The position numbers and the translations under genes are program-made. This document shows positions 37,747-47,205 of a stretch of 64,000 nucleotides of DNA, one piece after another (position 1 is the first letter of the stretch; the number at the start of each line of letters is the position of its first letter). The notes below the pieces were generated by a model. It worked only from the letters and a program-made list of their open reading frames with translations. It was not told where the DNA came from and made no database searches. This DNA comes from Lachnospiraceae bacterium (GTDB lineage: Bacteria; Bacillota; Clostridia; Lachnospirales; Lachnospiraceae): NCBI GenBank assembly GCA_017465845.1, contig JAFTVH010000068.1:1-64000 (forward strand), in the 5' to 3' direction.

Positions 37747-38656
37747 AAATCCAGCATATAAATCCGGCTTTGTGACATTGATCGGAAGACCCAACGTGGG
37801 AAAATCCACACTGATGAATCAGCTGATCGGTCAGAAGATCGCCATCACCTCTAATAAGCCGCAGACCACCAGGAATCGTATTCAGACGGTGCTGACTCTG
37901 GAGGAGGGCCAGATTGTTTTCCTGGATACACCGGGTATCCACAAGGCTAAGAACAAGCTGGGTGATTATATGGTGAATGTGGCAGAACGCACGTTGAATG
38001 AAGTGGATGTGATTCTTTGGCTGGTAGAGCCTACCAATTTCATCGGAGCGGGAGAGCGCCACATTATTGAACAGCTGAAGAAAGTGAAGACCCCGGTGAT
38101 ACTGGTCATCAATAAGACAGATACCATCAAACGTGACGAGGTGCTTCCCTATATCGACACTTACCGGAAAGAACTGGATTTTCAGGAAATCGTGCCGGTG
38201 TCTGCCCTGAAAGGGGATAACACGGATACTCTGGTAAAATGTATCCTGAAATATCTTCCTTACGGTCCTGCATTTTACGATGAAGATACCATTACGGACC
38301 AGCCCATGCGGCAGATCGTAGCGGAACTGATCCGTGAAAAGGCGCTGAGACTTTTAGAAGAGGAGATTCCCCACGGAATTGCGGTCAGCATCGAGCAGAT
38401 GAATTTCAGGAAAAATATCTGCGATATCGAGGCCACCATTATCTGTGAGAGAGAATCCCACAAGGGCATAGTTATCGGAAAAGGCGGCCAGATGCTGAAA
38501 CAGATCGGCTCCAAGGCCCGTCCGGAGATAGAAGACCTGTTGGAGACGAAAGTCAATCTTCAACTTTGGGTCAAGGTGAAGAAGGACTGGAGAGACAGCG
38601 ATTTCCTTTTGAAGAACTTTGGATACAATCCAAAAGATATTGATATGAACGCATAG
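37739..38656 (+). CDS. era: GTPase Era
   Basis: This 305-residue GTPase binds the 3' end of 16S rRNA and helps 30S assembly. G1 is GRPNVGKST (16-24), G3 is LDTPG, G4 is NKTD, and the C-terminal KH domain has GIVIGKGGQMLKQIG. ATG 37739 is preferred over 37730 because AAGGGAG lies ten bases upstream (only one base before 37730). Overlaps the DUF4349 gene by eight bases. Confidence 0.96.
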   Translation: MNENPAYKSGFVTLIGRPNVGKSTLMNQLIGQKIAITSNKPQTTRNRIQTVLTLEEGQIVFLDTPGIHKAKNKLGDYMVNVAERTLNEVDVILWLVEPTNFIGAGERHIIEQLKKVKTPVILVINKTDTIKRDEVLPYIDTYRKELDFQEIVPVSALKGDNTDTLVKCILKYLPYGPAFYDEDTITDQPMRQIVAELIREKALRLLEEEIPHGIAVSIEQMNFRKNICDIEATIICERESHKGIVIGKGGQMLKQIGSKARPEIEDLLETKVNLQLWVKVKKDWRDSDFLLKNFGYNPKDIDMNA

Positions 38657-38736
38657 AAAAATGAAAAAAGCGAACCCTAATCTTATGAGGCGAAGGCATA
38701 ACCTTTAGTCTAATTCATACGAAACGGGGGAAGCAG

Positions 38737-38988
38737 ATGAAATCATGGAATTACTGGCAGCAGTTTGCTCATACCGGCAGGATTGACGACTACTTATCCT
38801 ATGCGTCCCATGCGGCGCAGGAAAACAGTTGCATGGTGCAGGAAGAACGCGTGACACAGAAAGAAAGCTGTGTTGCTGCGGATAACAGTCGGTATGGGAA
38901 GCCGAAGAAAGAAGATTCAGGAGTCCGGCAGGATGCAGGAATTTATATGTGTAACAGGAATGATACTGAAGCAGATGCCTGTAGGTGA
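38737..38988 (+). CDS. YqzL-like small protein, extended
   Basis: This 83-residue protein begins MKSWNYWQQFAHTGRIDDYL, which resembles the short YqzL protein found between era and recO in Bacillus. Here a 50-residue hydrophilic extension is added. Start ATG 38737 has GGGGGA five bases before it. It overlaps recO by 56 bases in another frame. Function unknown. Confidence 0.6.
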   Translation: MKSWNYWQQFAHTGRIDDYLSYASHAAQENSCMVQEERVTQKESCVAADNSRYGKPKKEDSGVRQDAGIYMCNRNDTEADACR

Positions 38989-39583
38989 ATACGACAGACG
39001 CATCTGCCTTCTTACGAAGGAAAGAGGGAAAATATCGGCTTTTGCCAGAGGTGCCAGAAAGCCCGGCAGCAAAATGGCGGCAGGTACCAACCCTTTTTCC
39101 TTTGGCACTTTCAAGCTTTATGAAGGTAAGAACTCTTATACGGTAGCGGAAGCGGATATTCAGAATTATTTTGAAGAGCTGAGGACAGATTACATCGGTG
39201 CCTGCTATGGGATGTATTTTGCGGAAATTGCAGATTACTATACCAGAGAGAATAATGATGAGAGGGAGATGATGAAGCTTCTCTACCAGTCGCTGCGGGC
39301 ACTGTGTGCGCCGTCGCTGCCTGACCGGCTGATCAAATGTATCTATGAAATCAAGGCCATTGCCATTAACGGAGAATTTCCGGGACTGCCGAATGACCGA
39401 AATGTAACAGAGGTGGCCGCCTACACAGTAGAATACATAGTGGCAAGCTCTGTAGAAAAATTGTATACATTCACCGTGAAAGAACCGATTCTTGAGGAAT
39501 TGGAGTCACTTTCAGAGCTTTACCGTACCCATTTTATGGAAAAAGAGTTCAAAAGTCTTGAAATATTGAAAACTCTCTGTTGA
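38933..39583 (+). CDS. recO: DNA repair protein RecO
   Basis: This 216-residue protein has the N-terminal OB fold (VTGMILKQMPVGEYDRR, ISAFARGARKPGSK) and a helical C-terminal half. The usual Bacillus-type four-Cys zinc finger is missing; the stretch near ICYEIKAIAINGEF continues without it. RecO loads RecA with RecR. AGGAG (38919-38923) lies nine bases before ATG 38933; the frame is open upstream over the YqzL-like gene. Fairly short for the family (about 240-250). Confidence 0.88.
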   Translation: MQEFICVTGMILKQMPVGEYDRRICLLTKERGKISAFARGARKPGSKMAAGTNPFSFGTFKLYEGKNSYTVAEADIQNYFEELRTDYIGACYGMYFAEIADYYTRENNDEREMMKLLYQSLRALCAPSLPDRLIKCIYEIKAIAINGEFPGLPNDRNVTEVAAYTVEYIVASSVEKLYTFTVKEPILEELESLSELYRTHFMEKEFKSLEILKTLC

Positions 39584-39656
39584 AAAATATAGAAAGATTT
39601 GATACACTACCTAGAGGGCGAATTTTAATCGCACATCATCAGAAGGAGCGAATAGC

Positions 39657-40286
39657 ATGAGAGGAAGAAGAAAAGCAGGAGTCATCCTGTGCAGTATTCT
39701 GTGCCTGGCGATGCTGCTTTTGGGCGGCTGTAGTCAGACTCAAGTACCTGAAACATTATCCGTTCCTGCCATATCTGTTACGAACAAAGGGAAAGTAACC
39801 GCCTATCTGATAGAAGATTTTGACAAGGACTATTATGACCTTGCCGAGCTGCAGGCTCTTGTCACTGAGGAGCTGGCAGAATTCAACAGCAGTCATAAGA
39901 CAGCTGAAGGACAGGATACGGTGAAGATGATATCTCTTACAGAGGCAACAGACGGCAGCCGGACGGTGAAGCTGGTACTGGAATTTCAGAATATTGCATC
40001 CTACACGGAATATACCGGCATGGAACTGTTTTACGGAACCGTTGCTCAGGCTTATGAAGCGGGGTGTGATCTGGACACAGAGCTTACAGCAGTGAAGGAT
40101 GGCTCGACCATTGATAAAATGGGCATTTATGAGCAGGGTACCAGGAACATACTCATAGCCCGGGAAAAGGTTCGCATCTACGGACCTGGTAAGGCACTGT
40201 ATATCAGTACCGGAGCAGTATTAAATGAAGACGGAAGTGTAGATCCTTCCGATACAGAAGATAGTACCTATATTATTATGAAATAA
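39657..40286 (+). CDS. Uncharacterised lipoprotein
   Basis: This 209-residue protein has a lipoprotein signal with C25 (LLLGGC). The mature part, with [21 protein letters not shown] and acidic ends, is beta-rich and matches no family I recognise. It is close to glyS (13 bases) and follows recO. AGAAGGAG lies before ATG 39657. Confidence 0.75.
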   Translation: MRGRRKAGVILCSILCLAMLLLGGCSQTQVPETLSVPAISVTNKGKVTAYLIEDFDKDYYDLAELQALVTEELAEFNSSHKTAEGQDTVKMISLTEATDGSRTVKLVLEFQNIASYTEYTGMELFYGTVAQAYEAGCDLDTELTAVKDGSTIDKMGIYEQGTRNILIAREKVRIYGPGKALYISTGAVLNEDGSVDPSDTEDSTYIIMK

Positions 40287-40299
40287 GAGGAGCAGGATT

Positions 40300-41688
40300 A
40301 TGGAAAAAACAATGGAAAAAATCGTAGCACTGGCTAAAGCAAGAGGATTCGTTTATCCTGGATCTGAGATTTACGGCGGACTTGCCAATACCTGGGATTA
40401 CGGTAATCTGGGTGTGGAGCTGAAGAACAATGTTAAGAAAGCTTGGTGGCAGAAATTCGTTCAGGAGAATCCCTACAACGTAGGTGTAGACTGCGCGATT
40501 CTGATGAACCCTCAGACATGGGTAGCCAGCGGACATTTGGGCGGTTTCTCCGATCCTTTGATGGATTGTAAGGAATGCCATGAGAGATTCCGTGCAGATA
40601 AGCTGATTGAAGATTACTGTGCAGAGAACGGTATCGAACTCACTGAGAGCGTAGATGCATGGAGTCAGGAGCAGATGAAGAATTTTGTGGAAGAGCACAA
40701 CATTCCCTGCCCTACCTGTGGAAAACACAACTTTACCGATATCCGCCAGTTCAACCTGATGTTTAAGACCTTCCAGGGCGTAACCGAGGATGCTAAGAAT
40801 ACTGTATATTTGAGACCTGAGACCGCTCAGGGTATCTTTGTTAACTTTAAGAATGTTCAGAGAACTTCCCGTAAGAAAGTTCCTTTCGGTATCGGTCAGA
40901 TCGGTAAATCTTTCCGTAATGAGATCACACCCGGTAACTTTACTTTCCGTACCAGAGAGTTCGAGCAGATGGAGCTTGAGTTCTTCTGTGCTCCGGGTAC
41001 CGACCTTGATTGGTTCCATTACTGGAGAGCATTCTGTCGTGACTGGCTGTTGGCTCTCGGCATGAAAGAGGATGAAATCCGTCTGCGTGACCACAGTCCT
41101 GAAGAGCTGTGCTTCTATAGTAAGGGTACTACCGATATCGAGTTCCTCTTCCCGTTTGGATGGGGCGAACTGTGGGGTATCGCTGACAGAACCGATTACG
41201 ACCTGACCCAGCATCAGAACGTATCCGGTGAGGATATGTCTTACTTTGATGATGAGAAGAAGGAGAAGTACATCCCTTACGTAGTAGAGCCTTCTCTTGG
41301 TGCTGACCGTGTCGTTCTGGCATTCCTGTGTGCAGCTTATGATGAAGAGGAACTGGAAGGCGGCGATATGCGTACCGTTCTGCGTTTCCATCCTGCACTG
41401 GCACCTGTAAAGATCGGTGTGCTGCCTCTGTCCAAGAAGCTGAACGAGGGTGCTGAGAAGATTTATACTCAGTTGAGCAAGAAGTACAACTGTGAATTTG
41501 ACGACAGAGGAAATATCGGTAAGAGATATCGTCGTCAGGATGAAATCGGTACTCCTTTCTGCATTACTTACGACTTTGAATCTGAGACCGATGGCTGCGT
41601 AACTGTACGTTTCCGTGACTCCATGGAGCAGGAGCGTGTAGCAATCGCTGATCTGGATGCTTATTTTGCAGATAAATTTACATTCTAA
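40300..41688 (+). CDS. glyS: Glycyl-tRNA synthetase (alpha2, class II)
   Basis: This 462-residue enzyme charges tRNA-Gly. Class II motifs: [11 protein letters not shown] and [17 protein letters not shown] (motif 2), and EPSLGADR (motif 3). The N-terminal [12 protein letters not shown] is typical of the single-chain glyQS type. No T-box leader is visible. Highly biased codons indicate strong expression. Confidence 0.96.
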   Translation: MEKTMEKIVALAKARGFVYPGSEIYGGLANTWDYGNLGVELKNNVKKAWWQKFVQENPYNVGVDCAILMNPQTWVASGHLGGFSDPLMDCKECHERFRADKLIEDYCAENGIELTESVDAWSQEQMKNFVEEHNIPCPTCGKHNFTDIRQFNLMFKTFQGVTEDAKNTVYLRPETAQGIFVNFKNVQRTSRKKVPFGIGQIGKSFRNEITPGNFTFRTREFEQMELEFFCAPGTDLDWFHYWRAFCRDWLLALGMKEDEIRLRDHSPEELCFYSKGTTDIEFLFPFGWGELWGIADRTDYDLTQHQNVSGEDMSYFDDEKKEKYIPYVVEPSLGADRVVLAFLCAAYDEEELEGGDMRTVLRFHPALAPVKIGVLPLSKKLNEGAEKIYTQLSKKYNCEFDDRGNIGKRYRRQDEIGTPFCITYDFESETDGCVTVRFRDSMEQERVAIADLDAYFADKFTF

Positions 41689-41723
41689 TGATTTTGGCAG
41701 ACCTTAAGTCTGTGCTGATATAT

Positions 41724-41752
41724 GGGCTGCCCGGCTTCGTGCCGGCAGCCTG
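41724..41752 (+). terminator. Hairpin glyS / alaS
   Basis: GGCTGCCCGGC (41725-41735) pairs with GCCGGCAGCC (41741-41750) with one bulge; no U tract. May trim or slow readthrough into alaS. Confidence 0.5.
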
Positions 41753-41788
41753 TTTACCGTAAAGTATATTTTTTGGAGGAAGACAACC

Positions 41789-44443
41789 ATGAAAGCATAT
41801 GGTGTAAATGAATTACGAAGAATGTACCTTGACTTCTTCGAGAGCAAGGGCCATTTAAAAATGAAGAGCTTTTCCCTGGTGCCCCACAATGATAACAGCT
41901 TGCTGATCATCAACTCCGGTATGGCACCTCTTAAGCCTTATTTTACAGGACAGGAGATTCCGCCCAGACGCAGAGTGACTACTTGTCAGAAGTGTGTACG
42001 TACCGGCGATATCGAGAACGTAGGTAAGACTGCAAGACATCTGACCTTCTTTGAGATGCTGGGTAACTTCTCTTTCGGTGATTACTTCAAGCACGAAGCT
42101 ATCGCGTGGAGTTGGGAGTTCCTGACACAGGTAGTTGGCATGGATCCTGAGAGACTGTATCCTTCTATCTACTGTGAGGATGATGAAGCATACGATATCT
42201 GGACCAAGGAAATCGGTGTTCCCGGTGAGAAGATCACCCGTTTCTACCGTGATGCAGACGGTAAGTGCGATAACTTCTGGGAGCACGGCGCAGGTCCCTG
42301 CGGTCCCTGCTCTGAAATCTACTATGACAGAGGCATTAAATATGGCTGTGGCAAGCCAGATTGTAAAGTAGGATGTGACTGCGACCGTTTCATGGAAGTA
42401 TGGAACAACGTATTTACCCAGTTCGACAACGACGGCCACGGCAATTACACCGAGCTGATCCAGAAGAATATCGATACCGGTATGGGTCTGGAGCGTCTGG
42501 CAGTAGTCGTACAGGATGTAAACTCTGTATTTGACGTAGATACCATGAAAGCAATCCGTGACCGCATCTGTGAGATTGCAGGCGTGACCTACCAGACAGA
42601 TGATGCGAAGGATGTATCTATCCGTCTGATCACTGACCATATCCGTTCTTCAACCTTTATGATCAGTGACGGTATCATGCCTTCCAACGAAGGAAGAGGC
42701 TATGTGCTTCGTCGTCTGATCCGTCGTGCTGCAAGACACGGCAGACTTCTCGGTATCGATGGCAAGTTCCTGGCTAACTTGAGCCAGACCGTTATCAATG
42801 AGTGTAAGGACGGTTATCCGGAACTGGAGGAGAAGAAAGCATTTATCCTGAACGTACTGACTCAGGAAGAAGATAAATTTGACAAGACCATCGACCAGGG
42901 CTTAAGCATCTTAAGTGATATGGAAGAGGAAATGAAGGCAAACGGCGTGACTGAGCTTTCCGGCGAGAATGCATTCAAGCTGTATGATACTTACGGATTC
43001 CCTACCGATCTGACGGAAGAAATCCTGGCTGAGAAGGGCTTTACCATTGACCATGCAGGCTTTGCAGTATGCATGCAGGAGCAGAAGGACAAGGCTCGTA
43101 AGGCTCGTAAGGTTACCAACTACATGGGTGCAGATGTGACAGTATATGAGTCCATTGATCCTTCCATCACCACAGAATTCGTAGGTTATGACAGATTGAC
43201 TCATGAGTCCAAGGTAACTGTTCTGACAACCGAGACTGAGCTGGTAGATGCTCTGACAGACGGCGAAGTAGGTACCATTATCGTAGAAGAGACTCCTTTC
43301 TACGCTACCATGGGTGGTCAGGTTGGAGACATCGGTGTGATCACCACTGCAGAAGGCAGTTTCGAAGTAAAGGATACCATTAAGCTGTTAGGCGGTAAAG
43401 TAGGCCATATCGGTGTTGTGACCAAGGGCATGATTAAGACCGGTGATGTAGTTACTTTATCAGTAGATGCTGTAAGGAGAGCAGATACCTGTAAGAACCA
43501 CAGTGCAACTCACCTGCTTCAGAAGGCGCTCCGTGAAGTACTGGGTACTCATGTAGAGCAGGCCGGTTCCTACGTAGACGGCGAGAGACTGAGATTCGAC
43601 TTCAGCCACTTTGCAGCTATGACTCCTGATGAGATCAGCAAGGTAGAAGCGATTGTCAATGCCAAGATTGCAGAAAGCCTTCCTGTTGCAACCAATATTA
43701 TGAGCATTGAAGATGCCAAGAAGACAGGTGCTATGGCACTGTTTGGAGAAAAATACAGTGAGAAAGTTCGTGTGGTAAGCATGGGCGATTTCTCCACTGA
43801 GCTGTGTGGTGGTACCCACGTAGCCAATACCGGTGTGATCACTGCATTCAAGATTCTTTCCGAGAACGGTGTTGCTGCCGGTGTAAGAAGAATCGAAGCA
43901 CTGACCGGTAACGGTGTATTCGCATATTATCGTGGTCTGGAGCAGACCCTTGCTGCAGCAGCAAAGGTTATGAAGACCACCCCTGCATCTTTGGTAGAGA
44001 GATGCGAGCACGTTCAGGCTGAACTGAAAGCTCTGAATTCTGAAATTGAATCCTTGAAGAGTAAAGCTGCTAAGGATGCTCTGGGAGATGTTATGAACCA
44101 GGTAACAGAAGTAAAGGGAATCAAGCTTCTGGCTACCAGCGTAGACGGTGTAGATATGAACGGTCTGCGCGACCTTGGCGATCAGCTTAAGGATAAGCTT
44201 GGCGAAGGTGTCGTAGTGCTTCTGTCCAATCAGGACGGCAAGGTAAATATGGTGGCTATGGCTACTGATGTAGCTGTAAAGGCCGGCGCTCATGCCGGTA
44301 ACCTGATCAAGGGAATCGCAGCACTTGTTGGCGGTGGCGGTGGCGGCCGTCCTAACATGGCTCAGGCCGGCGGTAAGAATCCGGCAGGTATTCCTGAGGC
44401 ACTTGGTAAGGTGGCTGAGACCTTAGAGGGACAGTTGAAATAA
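41789..44443 (+). CDS. alaS: Alanyl-tRNA synthetase
   Basis: This 884-residue enzyme has class II motifs (FEMLGNFSFGDYFK; GMGLERLAVV), the editing domain zinc site CKNHSATHLL and CGGTHV, and a Gly-rich C-terminal domain (GGGGGGRPNMAQAGG). GGAGG lies eleven bases before ATG 41789. A strong terminator follows. Confidence 0.96.
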   Translation: MKAYGVNELRRMYLDFFESKGHLKMKSFSLVPHNDNSLLIINSGMAPLKPYFTGQEIPPRRRVTTCQKCVRTGDIENVGKTARHLTFFEMLGNFSFGDYFKHEAIAWSWEFLTQVVGMDPERLYPSIYCEDDEAYDIWTKEIGVPGEKITRFYRDADGKCDNFWEHGAGPCGPCSEIYYDRGIKYGCGKPDCKVGCDCDRFMEVWNNVFTQFDNDGHGNYTELIQKNIDTGMGLERLAVVVQDVNSVFDVDTMKAIRDRICEIAGVTYQTDDAKDVSIRLITDHIRSSTFMISDGIMPSNEGRGYVLRRLIRRAARHGRLLGIDGKFLANLSQTVINECKDGYPELEEKKAFILNVLTQEEDKFDKTIDQGLSILSDMEEEMKANGVTELSGENAFKLYDTYGFPTDLTEEILAEKGFTIDHAGFAVCMQEQKDKARKARKVTNYMGADVTVYESIDPSITTEFVGYDRLTHESKVTVLTTETELVDALTDGEVGTIIVEETPFYATMGGQVGDIGVITTAEGSFEVKDTIKLLGGKVGHIGVVTKGMIKTGDVVTLSVDAVRRADTCKNHSATHLLQKALREVLGTHVEQAGSYVDGERLRFDFSHFAAMTPDEISKVEAIVNAKIAESLPVATNIMSIEDAKKTGAMALFGEKYSEKVRVVSMGDFSTELCGGTHVANTGVITAFKILSENGVAAGVRRIEALTGNGVFAYYRGLEQTLAAAAKVMKTTPASLVERCEHVQAELKALNSEIESLKSKAAKDALGDVMNQVTEVKGIKLLATSVDGVDMNGLRDLGDQLKDKLGEGVVVLLSNQDGKVNMVAMATDVAVKAGAHAGNLIKGIAALVGGGGGGRPNMAQAGGKNPAGIPEALGKVAETLEGQLK

Positions 44444-44456
44444 AGTTGTTTTAATT

Positions 44457-44487
44457 GAGGGGCAAATCTTCGGATTTGCCTCTTTTT
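44457..44487 (+). terminator. alaS terminator
   Basis: GGCAAATC and GATTTGCC close around TTCG, with outer G-U/bulge pairing, followed by five T. Confidence 0.85.
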
Positions 44488-44503
44488 CCGCGGGCCTCTC
44501 TAT

Positions 44504-44539
44504 ATAATGTTGCTGTGAGCAGCGAAGCTATGAACAGTA
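44504..44539 (+). repeat. 36-nt interspersed repeat, copy B
   Basis: Matches 26060-26095 except at three positions (A/G, T/G, G/A). It follows the alaS terminator and precedes an accessory gene with a PD-(D/E)XK domain. Here the arms GTTGCTGT and ACAGTAAC can pair, which suggests a foldable element. Confidence 0.7.
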
Positions 44540-44668
44540 ACCTTTAAATCGTATTGATATTATGAGAAGCAAATATTTGAGTTGCTATTTTTCGATTGAT
44601 AGTATAGAATAAAAGCAAAGCAAAAGTTTTTAGAAAAGGATGAAGAATAGGAAGGAGCGTGAGGCTTT

Positions 44669-46252
44669 ATGGGATTTTACCTAAATCCGCCTGCAGATGA
44701 TTTTGCGGCAGTGTTAAATACCGGTTTATATGTTGATAAAACACAGTTGATTCAATATACTAATAGCGTACTTAACAGTGCAATGAAACTGACTTGTGTA
44801 AGCCGACCGCGTCGTTTCGGGAAATCCTTCGCTGCAAAAATGCTTGCAGCATATTATTCTAAAGGAGCAAATTCAAAAGAACTGTTTCAAAATCTTAAGA
44901 TTGCAAAATCTAAAGAGTTTGCAAAGCACTTGAATCGGTACGATGTATTATCGTTGGATATTACCTGGTTTATTTCTAATGCTCCCAGTATACGGGATAC
45001 AGTTACTGATATGCAGAAATATGTGATTGAGGAATTGCGAGAGGTATATCCTGACTGTATTAGTTCAAATATCAGCACACTACCCATGGCATTGGCACAA
45101 ATCGGATCGAGAACAGGTACAAAATTCTTTATTATTATTGATGAATGGGATGCACTTTTTAGAGAGGCCAAAGACGATATTGAGCTACAGAAATCTTATC
45201 TTCAATTACTACGGGGATTATTTAAAGGAATGCAGATATCACAGTTTGTGATTGGGGCTTATATGACAGGAATACTGCCTATTAAGAAGTATGGAACACA
45301 ATCGGCCCTGACGGATTTCTTCGAATATACCATGATCGAACCGGGAACATTGGCAGAGTATGTAGGATTCACGGAAAAAGAAGTAAGGCAATTATGTGAA
45401 GAGCACTCTTTAGATTATGAAGAAGCCAGTACATGGTACGATGGCTATCAGCTTGGCACAGTAGGGCACGTTTATAGTCCGAATTCAATCATTAAGGCTA
45501 TTTATAATAAAAGGTTCAGCAATTATTGGACGCAGACAGAGACATATGAATCTCTGAAGATTTATATAGACATGGATTTTGATGGACTTAAGACAGCTAT
45601 CGTAAACATGCTTGGAGGCGGAAGATGTGTCATTGATACCGGAACTTTTCAGAATGATATGACTTCGTTGAAAAGTAAAGATGATGTATTTACTTTGTTG
45701 GTACATTTGGGGTATCTTGCTTATGATGCGGATAAAAAGGAAGTGTTTATTCCTAACGAGGAGGTTAGAGAAGAGTTTATCCGGGCAATCAAGAATGGTG
45801 GCAGACCAGAACTGGTGAAAGCAGTGCTTACCTCAGATGAACTTCTTGCAGCCACGCTTCGGATGGACAGTGAAACAGTTGCCAAGTTGATCGATGAGGC
45901 TCATAGTGCGAATACTGCACCGAATTTCTATAATAATGAACAGGCGTTGAGAAGCGTTATATTGATGGCATATTTAAGCAGTGTAGACCATTATTCGAAG
46001 ATTCAGGAGTTAACTTCGGGAACAGGGTATGCTGATATAATGTTCTTGCCAAATAGAGGTTCTGATAAGCCGGTGATGATTGTAGAACTAAAGTGGAATA
46101 AGACGTCAGATGGTGCGATTGCTCAAATTAAAGATAGAAAGTATGCACAAGCTTTAGAAAATTATGGCGGAGATATTTTACTTGTTGGTATTAATTATGA
46201 CGTTAAAAGTAAAAAACACCAATGTACGATAGAAAATATAAAAAAATATTAA
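44669..46252 (+). CDS. AAA-ATPase-like protein with C-terminal PD-(D/E)XK nuclease (DUF1703)
   Basis: This 527-residue protein has an AAA-ATPase-like domain with P-loop SRPRRFGKSF (45-54) and Walker B IIIDEWDALF, and a C-terminal PD-(D/E)XK domain (GYADIMFLP, VMIVELKWNK; D, E and K). The family (PF09820 + PF08011) is expanded in gut anaerobes and behaves as an accessory gene, function unknown; it may be mobile or defence-linked. GGAAGGAG lies about eleven bases before ATG 44669. Codon use is AT-richer than neighbours. Confidence 0.88.
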   Translation: MGFYLNPPADDFAAVLNTGLYVDKTQLIQYTNSVLNSAMKLTCVSRPRRFGKSFAAKMLAAYYSKGANSKELFQNLKIAKSKEFAKHLNRYDVLSLDITWFISNAPSIRDTVTDMQKYVIEELREVYPDCISSNISTLPMALAQIGSRTGTKFFIIIDEWDALFREAKDDIELQKSYLQLLRGLFKGMQISQFVIGAYMTGILPIKKYGTQSALTDFFEYTMIEPGTLAEYVGFTEKEVRQLCEEHSLDYEEASTWYDGYQLGTVGHVYSPNSIIKAIYNKRFSNYWTQTETYESLKIYIDMDFDGLKTAIVNMLGGGRCVIDTGTFQNDMTSLKSKDDVFTLLVHLGYLAYDADKKEVFIPNEEVREEFIRAIKNGGRPELVKAVLTSDELLAATLRMDSETVAKLIDEAHSANTAPNFYNNEQALRSVILMAYLSSVDHYSKIQELTSGTGYADIMFLPNRGSDKPVMIVELKWNKTSDGAIAQIKDRKYAQALENYGGDILLVGINYDVKSKKHQCTIENIKKY

Positions 46253-46271
46253 AAGACTGTGAAATTTTTAT

Positions 46272-46297
46272 GCCGGCATTTCGTGCCGGCTTTTTTT
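46272..46297 (+). terminator. Terminator after AAA/PD-(D/E)XK gene
   Basis: GCCGGCA/TGCCGGC stem, loop TTTCG, followed by seven T. Confidence 0.85.
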
Positions 46298-46370
46298 GTG
46301 CTATACTTGGATACTGGTAAAATGTAATTAATAGACGATAGCTGCTGGCAAAGGGAAGGAACGAATATAA

Positions 46371-47075
46371 ATGAGTGCATTTGTGACCTTTGAAAATGTT
46401 AAAAAGGTTTATAAGACAGGGGAAATGGAGATTTCTGCCCTGCACGATGTGAATTTTGAGATAGAGAAGGGTGAGTTCTGTGTGATCGTAGGTGCATCCG
46501 GTGCAGGCAAGACTACGATACTTAATATTCTGGGAGGAATGGATACCTTAAGCGGAGGAAAGGTGTGGCTGGATGGGCAGGAGATATCTGCCTATGACAA
46601 TCGTCAACTGACCACCTACAGAAGGTATGATATCGGATTTGTATTCCAGTTTTATAATCTGGTGCAGAATCTGACGGCGCTGGAAAATGTGGAACTGGCC
46701 GCGCAGATCTGCAAGGAGCCGTTGGATGCAGCGCAGGTTCTTAGAGAAGTAGGGCTGGGAGCACGTCTGGGAAATTTCCCCGCGCAGTTATCCGGTGGAG
46801 AGCAGCAGAGGGTTGCCATTGCAAGAGCTTTGGCGAAGAATCCCAAGATTCTTTTATGTGATGAGCCGACCGGTGCGCTGGATTATAATACCGGTAAGGC
46901 AGTTCTGAAGCTTTTGCAGGATACCTGCAGACAGAAAGGCAAAACGGTTATCGTTATTACCCATAACTCTGCGCTGACTGCTATGGCGGATCGTGTGATT
47001 ACCGTAAAGAGCGGTACCGTGGTAGATATGGTGAAGAATGACAAGATTGTGGATATTGCAGATCTTGAATGGTAA
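46371..47075 (+). CDS. ABC transporter ATP-binding protein (MacB/LolD-like)
   Basis: This 234-residue ATPase has Walker [10 protein letters not shown] (41-49), the signature LSGGEQQR, Walker [10 protein letters not shown] and the H loop ITHNS. It powers the FtsX-type permease encoded next. Such pairs move lipoproteins, peptides or antibiotics or control surface enzymes. Start ATG 46371 follows GGGAAGGAA. A long hairpin pair separates it from the permease. Confidence 0.92.
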   Translation: MSAFVTFENVKKVYKTGEMEISALHDVNFEIEKGEFCVIVGASGAGKTTILNILGGMDTLSGGKVWLDGQEISAYDNRQLTTYRRYDIGFVFQFYNLVQNLTALENVELAAQICKEPLDAAQVLREVGLGARLGNFPAQLSGGEQQRVAIARALAKNPKILLCDEPTGALDYNTGKAVLKLLQDTCRQKGKTVIVITHNSALTAMADRVITVKSGTVVDMVKNDKIVDIADLEW

Positions 47076-47076
47076 G

Positions 47077-47163
47077 CGTGAAAAGACTTTCTAAGGTTCG
47101 ATAGGACCGAACCTTAGAAAGTCTAAATTTCACGTGGGAGAATCGCGGAGCGATTCTCCACGC
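47077..47163. repeat. Tandem long hairpins (MITE/REP-like) between ABC genes
   Basis: A 17-bp perfect stem, AGACTTTCTAAGGTTCG against its complement at 47108-47124, is extended by CGTGAAA/TTTCACG (47077-47083, 47128-47134). A second stem CGTGGGAGAATCG/CGATTCTCCACG follows (47133-47163). Two back-to-back palindromes between an ATPase and its permease look like an inserted small element. Confidence 0.6.
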
Positions 47164-47205
47164 TGGATTGAGATGCAAGACGTAAGTTAGAATGGAGGAA
47201 GATTG

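Noticed and set aside
40276..41391. 371-codon open frame antisense to glyS
   Set aside because: It mirrors a highly expressed gene with biased codons, which creates long antisense frames; no ribosome site or domain.
41689..41788. T-box leader before alaS
   Set aside because: Only 100 bases, one hairpin, no T-box core or specifier-like structure recognised.
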